Source: a virus
DNA length: 42,437 nucleotides
Virus record (IMG/VR): IMGVR_UViG_3300025806_004450
Location: 1 to 42,437 of that record
Direction: 5' to 3' (one strand)
Shown: positions 18,487 to 26,170 of the stretch, piece after piece
Layout of the letters: every line of letters starts with the position of its first letter
Numbering within the stretch: position 1 is the stretch's first letter
Position numbers and translations under genes: made by a program
Notes under the pieces: model-generated
What the model was told of the DNA's origin: nothing
The model's input: only the letters and a program-made list of their open reading frames with translations
The model's database searches: none

Positions 18487-19027
18487 TAGTAAATTAAAGG
18501 ATAATATTTTCAAAGTACCTGATAAAGTATTTAATGCGATTAACCAATCTATTAAACTTATCAGTGTGAATAATGAACACACAAAGGGGTTTAAAAGGGC
18601 TAATGATATTGTATCAGATAGGAAAGTCACATATTCTCAAATGAAAAGATTGAAGAATTATTTTGATTCATATAAAGGTGATGGTAATGATGATGAATAT
18701 AAATTGATTGGTGGTAAAACAACTCAACTTTGGGTTGATAAAACACTTGGTCAAAATAGGGATAGTATAAAACAGTCAAAAAAGATTAAAATGGATGGGG
18801 GTTTAGAAAATCAATTTATTAAAACCCACGAAAAGGATAATGACAATGCAAATCCTACAAATCCAAATGGTGGTATGATTGATATCACTAAGGGTAGTAC
18901 TTTAAGGAATGTTATGACAGGTGACGCTATCTATAAGTCGAGTAACAATAAAAATGAAGTTTATAACAAAGAAATTGATTCTATCAAATATTTAATAGAA
19001 TACATGACTAAAAACAAAAACAATTAA
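18479..19027 (+). CDS. Hypothetical protein (182 aa), probable virion or scaffold component
   Basis: Starts MPNSKLKDNIFKVPDKVFNA; the initiation codon lies within the last codons of the preceding gene, so translation is probably coupled. The protein is hydrophilic and Lys/Asp/Asn rich. It has a helical region (VSDRKVTYSQMKRLKNYFDS) and a C-terminal helix (EVYNKEIDSIKYLIEYMTKN). No catalytic motif or membrane segment is seen. Position in a block of small, low-complexity proteins opposite the fibres suggests a structural or assembly role, but I do not recognise it. Confidence 0.65.
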   Translation: MPNSKLKDNIFKVPDKVFNAINQSIKLISVNNEHTKGFKRANDIVSDRKVTYSQMKRLKNYFDSYKGDGNDDEYKLIGGKTTQLWVDKTLGQNRDSIKQSKKIKMDGGLENQFIKTHEKDNDNANPTNPNGGMIDITKGSTLRNVMTGDAIYKSSNNKNEVYNKEIDSIKYLIEYMTKNKNN

Positions 19028-19029
19028 TT

Positions 19030-19356
19030 ATGGCATCAAACGCTTTAGAAGAAGCTGCAATTGCGGCAAGACAACAATTATTAACGAACAACACGTTTAA
19101 TAATAACGACATTAATAATAACTACTCAGCTACACACACAAACGCTAAGAGTGACGACACTACACCAATTAATGGTAAAGGTACTGGAGTTCCTTTTGAT
19201 AGTGCTAACGGTGGTGGTTACCATGACATATATGGTCATCCTAACTTTGCTGGTTCAGGTAGAATAGGCAATACTGTCATTAATCAATATAATGATGGTA
19301 ATAGTTACACGCATCCAGATACTAGTGATAATGAGGGTCAAGTTGTTATAGAATAA
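19030..19356 (+). CDS. Hypothetical Asn/Gly-rich protein (108 aa)
   Basis: A short, disordered-looking protein. It has an alanine-rich helical start (MASNALEEAAIAARQQLLT), then asparagine repeats (NNTFNNNDINNNYS) and a Gly/Asn/His-rich tail (GGGYHDIYGHPNFAGSGRIG). It begins 2 bp after the preceding stop. The composition resembles small virion accessory or scaffold-like proteins, but no family is recognised. Confidence 0.6.
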   Translation: MASNALEEAAIAARQQLLTNNTFNNNDINNNYSATHTNAKSDDTTPINGKGTGVPFDSANGGGYHDIYGHPNFAGSGRIGNTVINQYNDGNSYTHPDTSDNEGQVVIE

Positions 19357-19366
19357 AAAAATTTAA

Positions 19367-20041
19367 ATGAAGCTTTACAATTTATATAAAGAGGTTATAT
19401 TAGAAGCAGTCGATATTAAAACCGTTCAAGATGTAATAAATGGTAATCTTGCGGTTAATATCACCTACAAAGATGGTAGTATAGATAGTAATAGTGGACC
19501 TAGATATTGTCAAATTTTGGCAATGGGTAAAACGTCTCAGAATAATACAGCAGTTAGAGTTTATCAAATATCTGGGCCAAATTTAAAAAAGGATAAAAAT
19601 GGTAAAACAATTCGTTGGAAGACATTTTTAATTGATAAAATGGAAATAACTAAAACTAATTTTAAATTTTATGCACCACCTGATGAATTATATAATGCTT
19701 TAGGTGATAAAACACTTAACATACCAAATAATGGTGGTGTAGCTAATATGGCTATATTTAGTGATAAGAATTTAGATAAATATAGAGATAGACACGCCAA
19801 ATGGCAAAGTGATTTAGACACTAAAAAAACAAATGAGCCTCTAGTTAAAAATAGAAGTGATGATAATGAGGAAACCCCTCAAGATAATAACATAGATAAT
19901 AACATAGGTAATAACATAGGTGGTAACGAAAATAAACCACAAATCAATTACCCAACTGCTAATGATTACAAAGATAGTAATTTATATAGCAATAAAGTAG
20001 CGGATGAAGAAGGTGTTGAAGACGAAGAATTAAATATTTAA
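19367..20041 (+). CDS. WYL-domain-like protein (224 aa)
   Basis: Residues ~28-95 follow the WYL pattern: a beta strand with Y-x-D-G (VNITYKDGS), then SGPRYCQILAMGKT, then N-x-x-x-R-V-Y-Q-x-S-G, then WKTFLIDKMEI. WYL domains are SH3-like ligand- or nucleic-acid-binding modules found in regulators and in some phage proteins. The C-terminal ~90 residues are hydrophilic and disordered, with a short N-rich tandem repeat. No helix-turn-helix is visible, so this is not a classic WYL transcription factor. Its place between small structural-type genes suggests a virion or host-takeover role. The domain call is by pattern and is moderate. Confidence 0.55.
   Translation: MKLYNLYKEVILEAVDIKTVQDVINGNLAVNITYKDGSIDSNSGPRYCQILAMGKTSQNNTAVRVYQISGPNLKKDKNGKTIRWKTFLIDKMEITKTNFKFYAPPDELYNALGDKTLNIPNNGGVANMAIFSDKNLDKYRDRHAKWQSDLDTKKTNEPLVKNRSDDNEETPQDNNIDNNIGNNIGGNENKPQINYPTANDYKDSNLYSNKVADEEGVEDEELNI
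19883..19918 (+). repeat. Three copies of a 12-bp in-frame repeat
   Basis: GATAATAACATA occurs twice and GGTAATAACATA once, back to back, encoding DNNI-DNNI-GNNI within the disordered tail of the WYL-like protein. Copy-number change would alter length without a frameshift. Confidence 0.85.
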
Positions 20042-20046
20042 GAAAT

Positions 20047-20643
20047 ATGAGTGATATAAGTAAAGAAAGATTACAAGCGATGCTTGGTGGAGCTAAGCAA
20101 GTAATGGATAAAGTTAATGGTACAGACTTCAAAGTAGACCATAGTAGAGTAAATGAAACCATATCTGGTAACGTTGAACTATTGGCTTCATTGCCAGATG
20201 GTGCAGCACCACAAGGTAACCCAACTAGACCTATGGGTAATAACTACGCAAATTTACATACTAGTAAAATGCCTGATGCAATAAAAAATGCTATGATTAA
20301 TAACCCAATACCTAAATTAGAAATGGGTAGCGGTAACGGACCAACATTTACATTAGAAGATGTTAAAAGTTTAGTTCAACCACAATTAGCACCACAAAAC
20401 GTATCACAACAAGCACCACAACAAGTTTCACAATCAATAAATGAAACTTCAATTGTTAATTCACAAGGTCAAAGATTAATAACTATGACTGAAGCGGAAT
20501 TAGATAATAAGATACAAGGGGCGTTATTGGAATTTATGGCAACTACTTTCACCAAAAATTTAACTGAGAATACTATTAAGAAAACAATTAGTACCTTAAT
20601 AAAAGAAGGTAAGATTAAAGTAAAACAAAAAACGACTAAATAA
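20047..20643 (+). CDS. Hypothetical protein with Gln/Pro-rich linker (198 aa)
   Basis: Starts MSDISKERLQAMLGGAKQVM. The N-terminal half is helical and Gly/Asn rich. The centre has a Q/P-rich linker (QPQLAPQNVSQQAPQQVSQS). The C-terminal part looks like a short helical domain (MTEAELDNKIQGALLEFMA) ending in a basic tail (KIKVKQKTTK). It is the last gene before a strong hairpin terminator. A virion or scaffold protein is plausible, but I do not recognise the family. Confidence 0.65.
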   Translation: MSDISKERLQAMLGGAKQVMDKVNGTDFKVDHSRVNETISGNVELLASLPDGAAPQGNPTRPMGNNYANLHTSKMPDAIKNAMINNPIPKLEMGSGNGPTFTLEDVKSLVQPQLAPQNVSQQAPQQVSQSINETSIVNSQGQRLITMTEAELDNKIQGALLEFMATTFTKNLTENTIKKTISTLIKEGKIKVKQKTTK

Positions 20644-20646
20644 TAT

Positions 20647-20676
20647 AAAAAAACCCACATTAATGTGGGTTTTTTT
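20647..20676. terminator. Rho-independent terminator, bidirectional
   Basis: A perfect palindrome: 15 nt starting with seven A and then CCCACATT, followed immediately by its reverse complement ending in seven T. It starts 4 nt after the stop of the 198-residue gene and closes the operon that begins at 17974. The A and T tracts on both sides would let it act in either direction. Confidence 0.92.
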
Positions 20677-20726
20677 ATTTACTTATGTTAAATTTTTAAT
20701 TATACTTATGTAAATATAATTAAAAA

Positions 20727-21965
20727 ATGAGTAAAAAATTAAAGGTATTAGTTGTACCAAGCGATAGAACTGGAGTTTCTTATTTCCGTTCAACAAAACC
20801 AAACTTACATTTAGAAAAATTATACCCAGATGAATTTCATGTGGATATTGAATATGAACCTAAGTTAGATGATGATGAATGGATAAAACAATATGATGTA
20901 ATTCATTACCACAGAACATTAGGTCCTTATGAAGGTACGGAAGATTTAATTAAACGAATTAAATCACTAGGCGTTGTAACAATAATGGATTTAGATGATT
21001 ATTGGTTACCAGATAGAACTCACCCAGCATATCACATTGTTAAAAATAATAACATAGATGTTAATATTTTAAATAATATTAAAAATGCTGAAAATGTAAC
21101 TACAACAACAAAACTTTTTGCTAATGAAATAAAAAAGTATAATAAAAATGTTGAGATAATACCAAATGCTATTGACCCAAATGAAAAACAATACATACCA
21201 AACCCAGAAAAATCTGATAGAATTAGAATTGGTTGGCTAGGTGGTAGTAGTCACCTAAACGATTTAAAGTTACTGAATCAACTTTCTTCCAAACTTAAAA
21301 GTGATGGGTTATTAGATAAGGTACAATTTGTTGTTTGTGGTTTTGATATTAGGGGTAAAGTTAATACAATTAATGAGAAAACTGGTGAACAAAAACAAAG
21401 AGATATTTTACCACATGAAACTGTGTGGGTAGAGTATGAAAAAATATTCACTAATAACTATTCAATAATATCACCAGAATATAGGGAACATCTTAATAGA
21501 TTTGTTACTCAAGAATATGATGGAATTGAGAATGAACCTTACAGAAGAGTATGGACTAAACCAATTAGTAATTATGCAACTAATTATAATTTATTTGACA
21601 TATCTTTAGCACCATTAGCTGAGAACACATTCAATAAAGTTAAAAGTCAGTTAAAGGTGATTGAAAGTGGTTTTCATAAGAAAGCTTTAATTGCTCAAAA
21701 TTATGGACCTTACACAATTGACATTGAAAACGCATATTTAAAAGGTGGTGATGTTGATTTAACTAAGAATGGCTTCTTGGTTGACTCACATAGAAATCAC
21801 AAATCATGGTATCAGTATCTTAAAAAGTTAATTTTAAACCCTGAAATGATTAAAACGTTTGGCGATAACTTATATAACACAGTAATTAATACCTATTCAA
21901 TGGATAAAGTTACTGAAAATCGTGCTAAATACTACAAAAAACTTGTTTTTGAAGCTAAAAAGTAG
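20727..21965 (+). CDS. GT4-type glycosyltransferase (412 aa)
   Basis: A GT-B enzyme. The N-terminal domain starts LKVLVVPSDRTGVSYFR and contains VDIEYEPKLDDDEW, DVIHYHRTLGPYEG and TIMDLDDYWLPDRTHPAYH. The linker and nucleotide-sugar domain begin at IIPNAIDP and RIRIGWLGGSSHLNDLK. The C-terminal half includes FDISLAPLAENTFNKVKS, the usual donor-binding region, where family members place the acidic residue. Length is normal for GT4. It is the first gene after the terminator; no clear Bacteroidota promoter is visible, although TGTAAATA (one mismatch to TATAAATA) lies at 20709-20716. Substrate unknown. Confidence 0.85.
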   Translation: MSKKLKVLVVPSDRTGVSYFRSTKPNLHLEKLYPDEFHVDIEYEPKLDDDEWIKQYDVIHYHRTLGPYEGTEDLIKRIKSLGVVTIMDLDDYWLPDRTHPAYHIVKNNNIDVNILNNIKNAENVTTTTKLFANEIKKYNKNVEIIPNAIDPNEKQYIPNPEKSDRIRIGWLGGSSHLNDLKLLNQLSSKLKSDGLLDKVQFVVCGFDIRGKVNTINEKTGEQKQRDILPHETVWVEYEKIFTNNYSIISPEYREHLNRFVTQEYDGIENEPYRRVWTKPISNYATNYNLFDISLAPLAENTFNKVKSQLKVIESGFHKKALIAQNYGPYTIDIENAYLKGGDVDLTKNGFLVDSHRNHKSWYQYLKKLILNPEMIKTFGDNLYNTVINTYSMDKVTENRAKYYKKLVFEAKK

Positions 21966-21977
21966 TATAATTGCTTT

Positions 21978-22253
21978 ATGAATAAAATTCTTAATAAATT
22001 TATAAGCTTTTTTAAAAAAATCGAAGAACCCGAAGGACTCGAAGTGGTTACTAATGAAGACCGTTTAATTAGTTATTTAGAAGCAAATAAGGAACGATTT
22101 AGAATAATGTTCAATTATGAGCCAAAAAGAGATTACAATTGTTATGTGGATGTTAAATATGTCCCTTTAGGTGATGATGATTATGATGATGGTAAACTAT
22201 CAGTAGTTTCGACTTTAAGGGAAGTTAAAACGTATCAAAAAAATGAAAAATGA
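21978..22253 (+). CDS. Hypothetical protein (91 aa), probably the 5' part of an interrupted gene
   Basis: Starts MNKILNKFISFFKKIEEPEG, 12 bp after the glycosyltransferase. It contains RLISYLEANKERFRIMFNYE and an acidic DDDYDDGK segment, and ends YQKNEK at a TGA. No family is recognised. The same frame stays open for another 62 codons after the TGA and reads like protein (FKNPYKEGKVLSPEIKFYM). TGG in place of TGA would give one 154-residue protein, so this looks like a premature stop, a readthrough site or two adjacent cistrons. Confidence 0.6.
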   Translation: MNKILNKFISFFKKIEEPEGLEVVTNEDRLISYLEANKERFRIMFNYEPKRDYNCYVDVKYVPLGDDDYDDGKLSVVSTLREVKTYQKNEK

Positions 22254-22442
22254 TTTAAAAATCCATATAAAGAAGGTAAGGTGTTATCACCAGAGATTAA
22301 ATTTTATATGGATGAAATTAAGAAAGCTGAAGCAAAGCACGAAATTCAAATCAGAGAATCACTACCTGATGGTATCACTTTAGAAGATACGTTTAAAGAA
22401 ATTATGGACGGTATTGAAAAAGTTAAAAAAAATAATAAATAA
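22254..22442 (+). pseudogene. Same-frame continuation after TGA; possible 53-aa ORF from GTG 22281
   Basis: In the same frame as the preceding gene, 62 codons follow the TGA at 22251-22253 and end at TAA 22440-22442. The translation has ordinary protein composition (SPEIKFYMDEIKKAEAKHE, then IRESLPDGITLEDTFKEIM) and predicts a helix. If translated separately it could start at GTG 22281 (53 aa), which has AGAAGG a few bases upstream, or at ATG 22308 (44 aa). This stretch accounts for most of the 195-bp gap before the next gene. Confidence 0.5.
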
Positions 22443-22448
22443 CAAATA

Positions 22449-23018
22449 ATGAGTCTAAGTAAAGAAAAAATCGTTTCAAATACTACGAAGTATATTGAGA
22501 CCGCAGAAAAACATGGTTTTTTAACCGAAAAATTAACTGATTTATTGGGTCAAGATATAATCAAAGCCCCAGCATCTACAATGCTTAAATTGCATAACGC
22601 ATTTGAAGGTGGTTTAGTTGACCATACATTAAGGGTGATGAAACACGCTTATAAAATCAACGAAAATAATCTAATAGGTTCACTTAAAATCGATGTGGAT
22701 TCTTTATTTAAAGTAGTTTTATTACATTCAATTGGAAAGGTAAAACTATACATACCTGAAACATCTCAATGGCATAGAGATAACCAAGGTAAAATGTATA
22801 ACTACAATGAAGATATTGTTTCAATGAGAGTTGGTGAACGTTCAGCGTATTATGCATTATCTTGTGATATTGAATTATCTGAAGAAGAATACTCAGCTAT
22901 CGTTAATTTCGATAAAGTTGATGACGCTCAATCAGAATGGCATAACTCAACAATTGGTGATGTATTAAGATTGGCTATTAGATTAGCAATTATGGAAGAA
23001 AAACATAAGGCTAAGTAA
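22449..23018 (+). CDS. HD-domain-like protein with altered HD motif (189 aa)
   Basis: The pattern of HD-superfamily phosphohydrolases is visible: LKLHNAFEGGLVDHTLRVMK at residues 47-66, with H49 and H59, followed by a helix and LLHSIGKVKLY at 91-101. In active enzymes the second motif is LLHDLGK, and the His-Asp pair binds metal; here Asp is Ser94. A conserved-looking NSTIGDVLRLAIRLA helix follows. Phage HD proteins often act on nucleotides, and the next gene is dUTPase, 1 bp away. The substitution suggests lost or changed catalysis. The HD fold is likely; activity is uncertain. Confidence 0.65.
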   Translation: MSLSKEKIVSNTTKYIETAEKHGFLTEKLTDLLGQDIIKAPASTMLKLHNAFEGGLVDHTLRVMKHAYKINENNLIGSLKIDVDSLFKVVLLHSIGKVKLYIPETSQWHRDNQGKMYNYNEDIVSMRVGERSAYYALSCDIELSEEEYSAIVNFDKVDDAQSEWHNSTIGDVLRLAIRLAIMEEKHKAK

Positions 23019-23019
23019 T

Positions 23020-23451
23020 ATGGAAGTGAAAATTAAAAAATTGCATGCGGATGCAGTTATACCAAGCTATAGTACTTATGGCGATGCTGCGATGGATTTA
23101 ACTGCGGTATCATTAACTATTGATAAATATGATAATTTAGTATATTATACGGGGTTATCTATGGAAATACCTTACGGGTATGTTGGGTTAATTTTCCCAA
23201 GAAGTAGTGTTAGTAAATTAGAATTATCTTTAGCTAATTCTGTAGGTGTTATTGATTCTGGTTATAGAGGTGAAATAATGTGTAAATTCAAAAGATTAGC
23301 AAATGACTTATCTCAAATTAGTGGTTACGTTAGTGGAGATAGAGTTGCACAAATAATGATAATACCAAAACCTGAAATTTCTTTTGTTGAAGTTGATGAG
23401 TTATCTGACTCAGTAAGAGGTGAAGGTGGTTTTGGTTCAACAGGAAAATAG
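23020..23451 (+). CDS. dut: Deoxyuridine 5'-triphosphate nucleotidohydrolase (dUTPase)
   Basis: Trimeric dUTPase hydrolysing dUTP to dUMP and pyrophosphate, keeping uracil out of phage DNA and feeding dTMP synthesis. All five motifs are present in 143 residues: I AAMDL (23-27, with Ala where Gly is usual), II PRSSVSK (60-66), III GVIDSGYRGEI (76-86, catalytic D79), IV GDRVAQ (106-111), V RGEGGFGSTG (133-142). Length is typical. It follows the HD-like gene by 1 bp, consistent with a small nucleotide-metabolism pair within the glycosyltransferase region. Confidence 0.95.
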   Translation: MEVKIKKLHADAVIPSYSTYGDAAMDLTAVSLTIDKYDNLVYYTGLSMEIPYGYVGLIFPRSSVSKLELSLANSVGVIDSGYRGEIMCKFKRLANDLSQISGYVSGDRVAQIMIIPKPEISFVEVDELSDSVRGEGGFGSTGK

Positions 23452-23456
23452 ATAGA

Positions 23457-23633
23457 ATGATAAGTATAGTATATTGTACAAGAGAACATAATCAAAAACA
23501 TATTGACCATCTTAAAAAGATGGCTGGTCACCCTAAAGTTCAAGTAATTGAATATATTAATAATGGCGTATCATTAACCAAAGCTTATAATGAATTATTA
23601 GAGCAAGCTGAGTACGATATTGTCGTTTTCTGA
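23457..23633 (+). pseudogene. Truncated duplicate of glycosyltransferase N-terminus (58 aa)
   Basis: It begins 5 bp after dut and encodes MISIVYCTREHNQ, then HIDHLKKMAGHPKVQVIEYI, then EYDIVVF and a TGA. This aligns residue by residue with the start of the full-length enzyme at 23808 (MISIVCSSQND, HIKKMAGHPKVEFLGYK, KYDIVVF). Homology stops at IVVF, immediately before the HHDIEI metal-binding segment, so the piece lacks the catalytic half. A 21-bp stretch encoding MAGHPKV is identical in both copies. It is best read as the remnant of a tandem duplication or of an older gene that was replaced. Confidence 0.8.
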
Positions 23634-23780
23634 TTATATTTTATTATTTTTTTTAAGTAATCTCACTTTATTATATATTGAATGTAATGATTTATTTAAC
23701 TTAATCGCACATTTTGGTCCACCGATAGTTTTATAATTATTTATTAAAAAATCACTTTTAACTTGATTTTTATTATTTAT
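23634..23780 (-). other. Start-less open stretch on minus strand, possible gene remnant
   Basis: Between the truncated copy and the next gene the minus strand is open for 48 codons without an ATG. It ends ...YKTIGGPKCAIKLNK, SLHSIYNKVRLLKK and a TAA abutting the truncated copy's stop. The composition is more protein-like than expected for AT-rich spacer, so it may be the tail of a gene that once sat here. No family recognised; weak evidence. Confidence 0.25.
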
Positions 23781-23792
23781 TTAGTATATTTG
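23763..23792 (+). promoter_or_regulatory. Bacteroidota-type promoter for the glycan operon
   Basis: TTG at 23763-23765 and TATATTTG at 23785-23792 are separated by 19 nt. This matches the Flavobacterium/Bacteroides consensus of a -33 TTG element and a -7 TAnnTTTG element at the optimal spacing. Transcription would start about 7 nt further on, close to the ATG at 23808, leaving a short leader as is common in this phylum. It argues that the host RNA polymerase reads this operon and that the host belongs to the Bacteroidota. Confidence 0.75.
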
Positions 23793-23807
23793 TTTAAAAT
23801 AAAGATT

Positions 23808-25457
23808 ATGATAAGTATTGTTTGCTCTTCACAAAACGATTTAAATGAATTTAGTAAACATATAAAGAAAATGGCTGGTCACCCTAAAGTTGAATTTCTT
23901 GGTTATAAGAATGAAGGTAAATTCTCGTTAACTGAAATATATAATAGGGGTTTGAATGAAGCTAAATATGATATCGTGGTTTTTTTACACCACGACATCG
24001 AAATTCAAACTAAGCAATTCGCTAAAAAATTACAGAAAAATTATGACACCACTAATTATGGTGTTTTAGGTGTTGCTGGAACTAAATTGTTACCAGAGAC
24101 AGGTAAATGGTGGTCAGACCCCAAACAAATGTTTGGTAGAGTATGGCACACACATCAAGATAAAAAATTCTTATCTAAATATAGTGATGACCAAGGTAAT
24201 AACATTGAAGAGGTAGTTTCGGTTGATGGTGTTTTCTTTTCAGTTATGAAATCTAGATTGAAAGAAAATTTTGATGAATCTGTTGAGGGATTTCATTTTT
24301 ATGATATTGATTTCTGTTTTAAGAATTATTTAAAAGGTGTTAAAGTTGGCGTTCACACTAATATTGTTATTAACCACATGTCTATTGGTGAAACTAATGA
24401 CCAATGGGAAATAAATAGAGTTTTATTTTCTGAAAAATATAAAGATGACTTACCAGTTAAGATTGACAAAGAATTTGGTGTTAATCATAAATTTAATGTT
24501 TTAATTGCTTGCATAAATTTTAATAGTTATACTGGCTCTGAATTATATAACTTTGAATTAGCTAAAGGTTTGATTGAAAAAGGTTGTGATGTAACCATAT
24601 GTTCTAACATCGGGGGTGAGCTTTCATTAAAAGCAAAAAGGTTAGGTATTAAATTAGCTGATATTAACGAACCACCAGGTTATAAAAAGGGTGATGGTCA
24701 ATGGCAAATACAACAACCTGATGGTAAATTAGAGCAATCAGTTGAAGGTAGAATGTACCAAATTGGTGCGGTTAACTTTGATATTATGCATTTAAGTCAT
24801 ACACCAGTTGCTAAACTAATGACTCAATTATATCCTCAAATCCCAGCAATATCATCTATACATTCTGAAGTTATTTCATTGGAACACCCGATATTACATG
24901 ATAATATTAAAAAATATATCGCTATTCGACCTGAAATTAAGGATTACTTAATTTCGGAGCATAACATACCTGAAGAAAAAATTAAGGTTGTTTACAACCC
25001 AATTGATTCAAGTAGATTTAACACTAATTACACTAAAGTTGTAAATGGTAAGAAAGTCACTTTATTTGTTGGTACTATTGATTATTTAAGAAAAAATATG
25101 TTAGTTGATTTAGTTGGTAAAACTAAGGAAGAAAATGGTGAGTTATGGATTGTTGGTAGAGAGAATGGTGTTACTGCATCTGAAATAATTAATGATGAAA
25201 AACATGTAATTTATTATGGCCCACAAGCTAACATTGAGAGTTATATGAAAAAAGCTGATGTGACTGCTGGTATACTTTTAGGTAGAACAACTATCGAAGG
25301 TTGGATGTGTGGTAAAGGTGGTTGGATATATAATGTGGATGATAAAGGGTTTGTTTTAGGTAAAGAATTTCATAAAGTACCTGAAGATATAAATAAATTT
25401 AATTCTGAGTCAATTATAACTCAAATTATTGATGAATATAAAGAAATATTAAAATGA
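23808..25457 (+). CDS. Two-domain glycosyltransferase: GT-A part fused to GT4-like GT-B part (549 aa)
   Basis: The ATG at 23808 (MISIVCSSQNDL) is preferred over the in-frame 23763 start, because the latter lies on the promoter and the truncated copy also starts MISIV. Residues 1 to ~225 are a GT-A-like unit (AKYDIVVFLHHDIEI with a DxE/DxD-like site, VDGVFFSVMKSR, FHFYDIDFCFKNYLKG). Residues ~228 to 549 form a GT-B unit (FNVLIACINFNSYTGSE, IRPEIKDYLISEHNIPEE, KVVYNPIDSSRF, TLFVGTIDYLRKN, AGILLGRTTIEGWMCGKGG). Bifunctional enzymes of this type can add two sugars in succession. It leads the operon and overlaps the next gene by ATGA. Confidence 0.85.
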   Translation: MISIVCSSQNDLNEFSKHIKKMAGHPKVEFLGYKNEGKFSLTEIYNRGLNEAKYDIVVFLHHDIEIQTKQFAKKLQKNYDTTNYGVLGVAGTKLLPETGKWWSDPKQMFGRVWHTHQDKKFLSKYSDDQGNNIEEVVSVDGVFFSVMKSRLKENFDESVEGFHFYDIDFCFKNYLKGVKVGVHTNIVINHMSIGETNDQWEINRVLFSEKYKDDLPVKIDKEFGVNHKFNVLIACINFNSYTGSELYNFELAKGLIEKGCDVTICSNIGGELSLKAKRLGIKLADINEPPGYKKGDGQWQIQQPDGKLEQSVEGRMYQIGAVNFDIMHLSHTPVAKLMTQLYPQIPAISSIHSEVISLEHPILHDNIKKYIAIRPEIKDYLISEHNIPEEKIKVVYNPIDSSRFNTNYTKVVNGKKVTLFVGTIDYLRKNMLVDLVGKTKEENGELWIVGRENGVTASEIINDEKHVIYYGPQANIESYMKKADVTAGILLGRTTIEGWMCGKGGWIYNVDDKGFVLGKEFHKVPEDINKFNSESIITQIIDEYKEILK

Positions 25458-26170
25458 TAATAGTAACAACACTATACAATGGTGAAGAGTATATTGAAAA
25501 ATGTATTACATCATTAAAAGAACAAACACATAAAGATTTTACATGTTATATCACAGATGATTTATCAACAGACGGTTCTGTTGATAAAACTAAAGAATTA
25601 ATTGAAGGTGATGATAGATTTATACTTATAGAAAACAAAACAAAACATTATCAATCGGGTAACTATGACCAAGTAATTAGGAATAACTCCATTATTGACG
25701 ATAATGAAGTTATTGTAGAGGTTGATGGTGATGACTGGTTACCAGATAGTGAAACGTTAGAGCGAGTTGCTAAGGTTTATTCTGATGATGATATATGGAT
25801 AGCTAATGGGCGTTTTATTTATTCACATGGTGCTATGGGGTTTGCCCAAGAACAAATAATAAATAACATTAGAAAGGCTACATTTACAGCATCTCATATT
25901 AGGACGTGGAGAGCATTTTTATGGCGAAATATTAAGTTGGGTGATTTAAAAGATGAAAATGGTGACTATTGGGACGCTGCTTGTGATTTGGCGTTTATGT
26001 ATCCAATGTTAGAAATGTCAGGGGATGAACATTATAAATTTATGACTGAAATTAATTATGTTTATAACGAACAAAACCCATTAAATGAACATAAAGTTAT
26101 TATGGGTGATGTTAATAAAAATGTTGGTAAAATTCGTAGTATGCCCCCATATAAAAGGTTATATAAATGA
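25454..26170 (+). CDS. GT2-family glycosyltransferase (238 aa)
   Basis: A classic GT-A fold: MIIVTTLYNGEEYIEKCITS, TDDLSTDGSVDKT at 34-46, and VEVDGDDWLPD at 89-98, where DGDD binds the metal and UDP- or GDP-sugar. Residues ~150-200 contain the acceptor-side segment (RTWRAFLWRNIKLGDLKD, WDAACDLAFMYPMLEM). Length is normal for a soluble single-domain GT2, with no membrane anchor. The start and the following start both overlap by ATGA, so it is translationally coupled on both sides. Acceptor unknown; it probably extends a glycan begun by the preceding two-domain enzyme. Confidence 0.9.
   Translation: MIIVTTLYNGEEYIEKCITSLKEQTHKDFTCYITDDLSTDGSVDKTKELIEGDDRFILIENKTKHYQSGNYDQVIRNNSIIDDNEVIVEVDGDDWLPDSETLERVAKVYSDDDIWIANGRFIYSHGAMGFAQEQIINNIRKATFTASHIRTWRAFLWRNIKLGDLKDENGDYWDAACDLAFMYPMLEMSGDEHYKFMTEINYVYNEQNPLNEHKVIMGDVNKNVGKIRSMPPYKRLYK

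Noticed and set aside
22243-22380. 45-codon frame starting ATGAAAAATGAT that overlaps the TGA at 22251
   Set aside because: Its translation is Lys/Arg-rich without protein-like features, whereas the frame continuing the upstream gene reads naturally through to 22442.
21978-22442. TGA decoded as tryptophan throughout the genome (code 4)
   Set aside because: Several junctions are ATGA overlaps in which TGA ends the upstream gene exactly where the next begins, and TAG is also used as a stop. The standard code fits.
23763-23807. Upstream in-frame start of the two-domain glycosyltransferase
   Set aside because: The extra 15 codons coincide with a consensus promoter and give a hydrophobic AT-driven peptide; the truncated duplicate begins at the same MISIV as the ATG at 23808.
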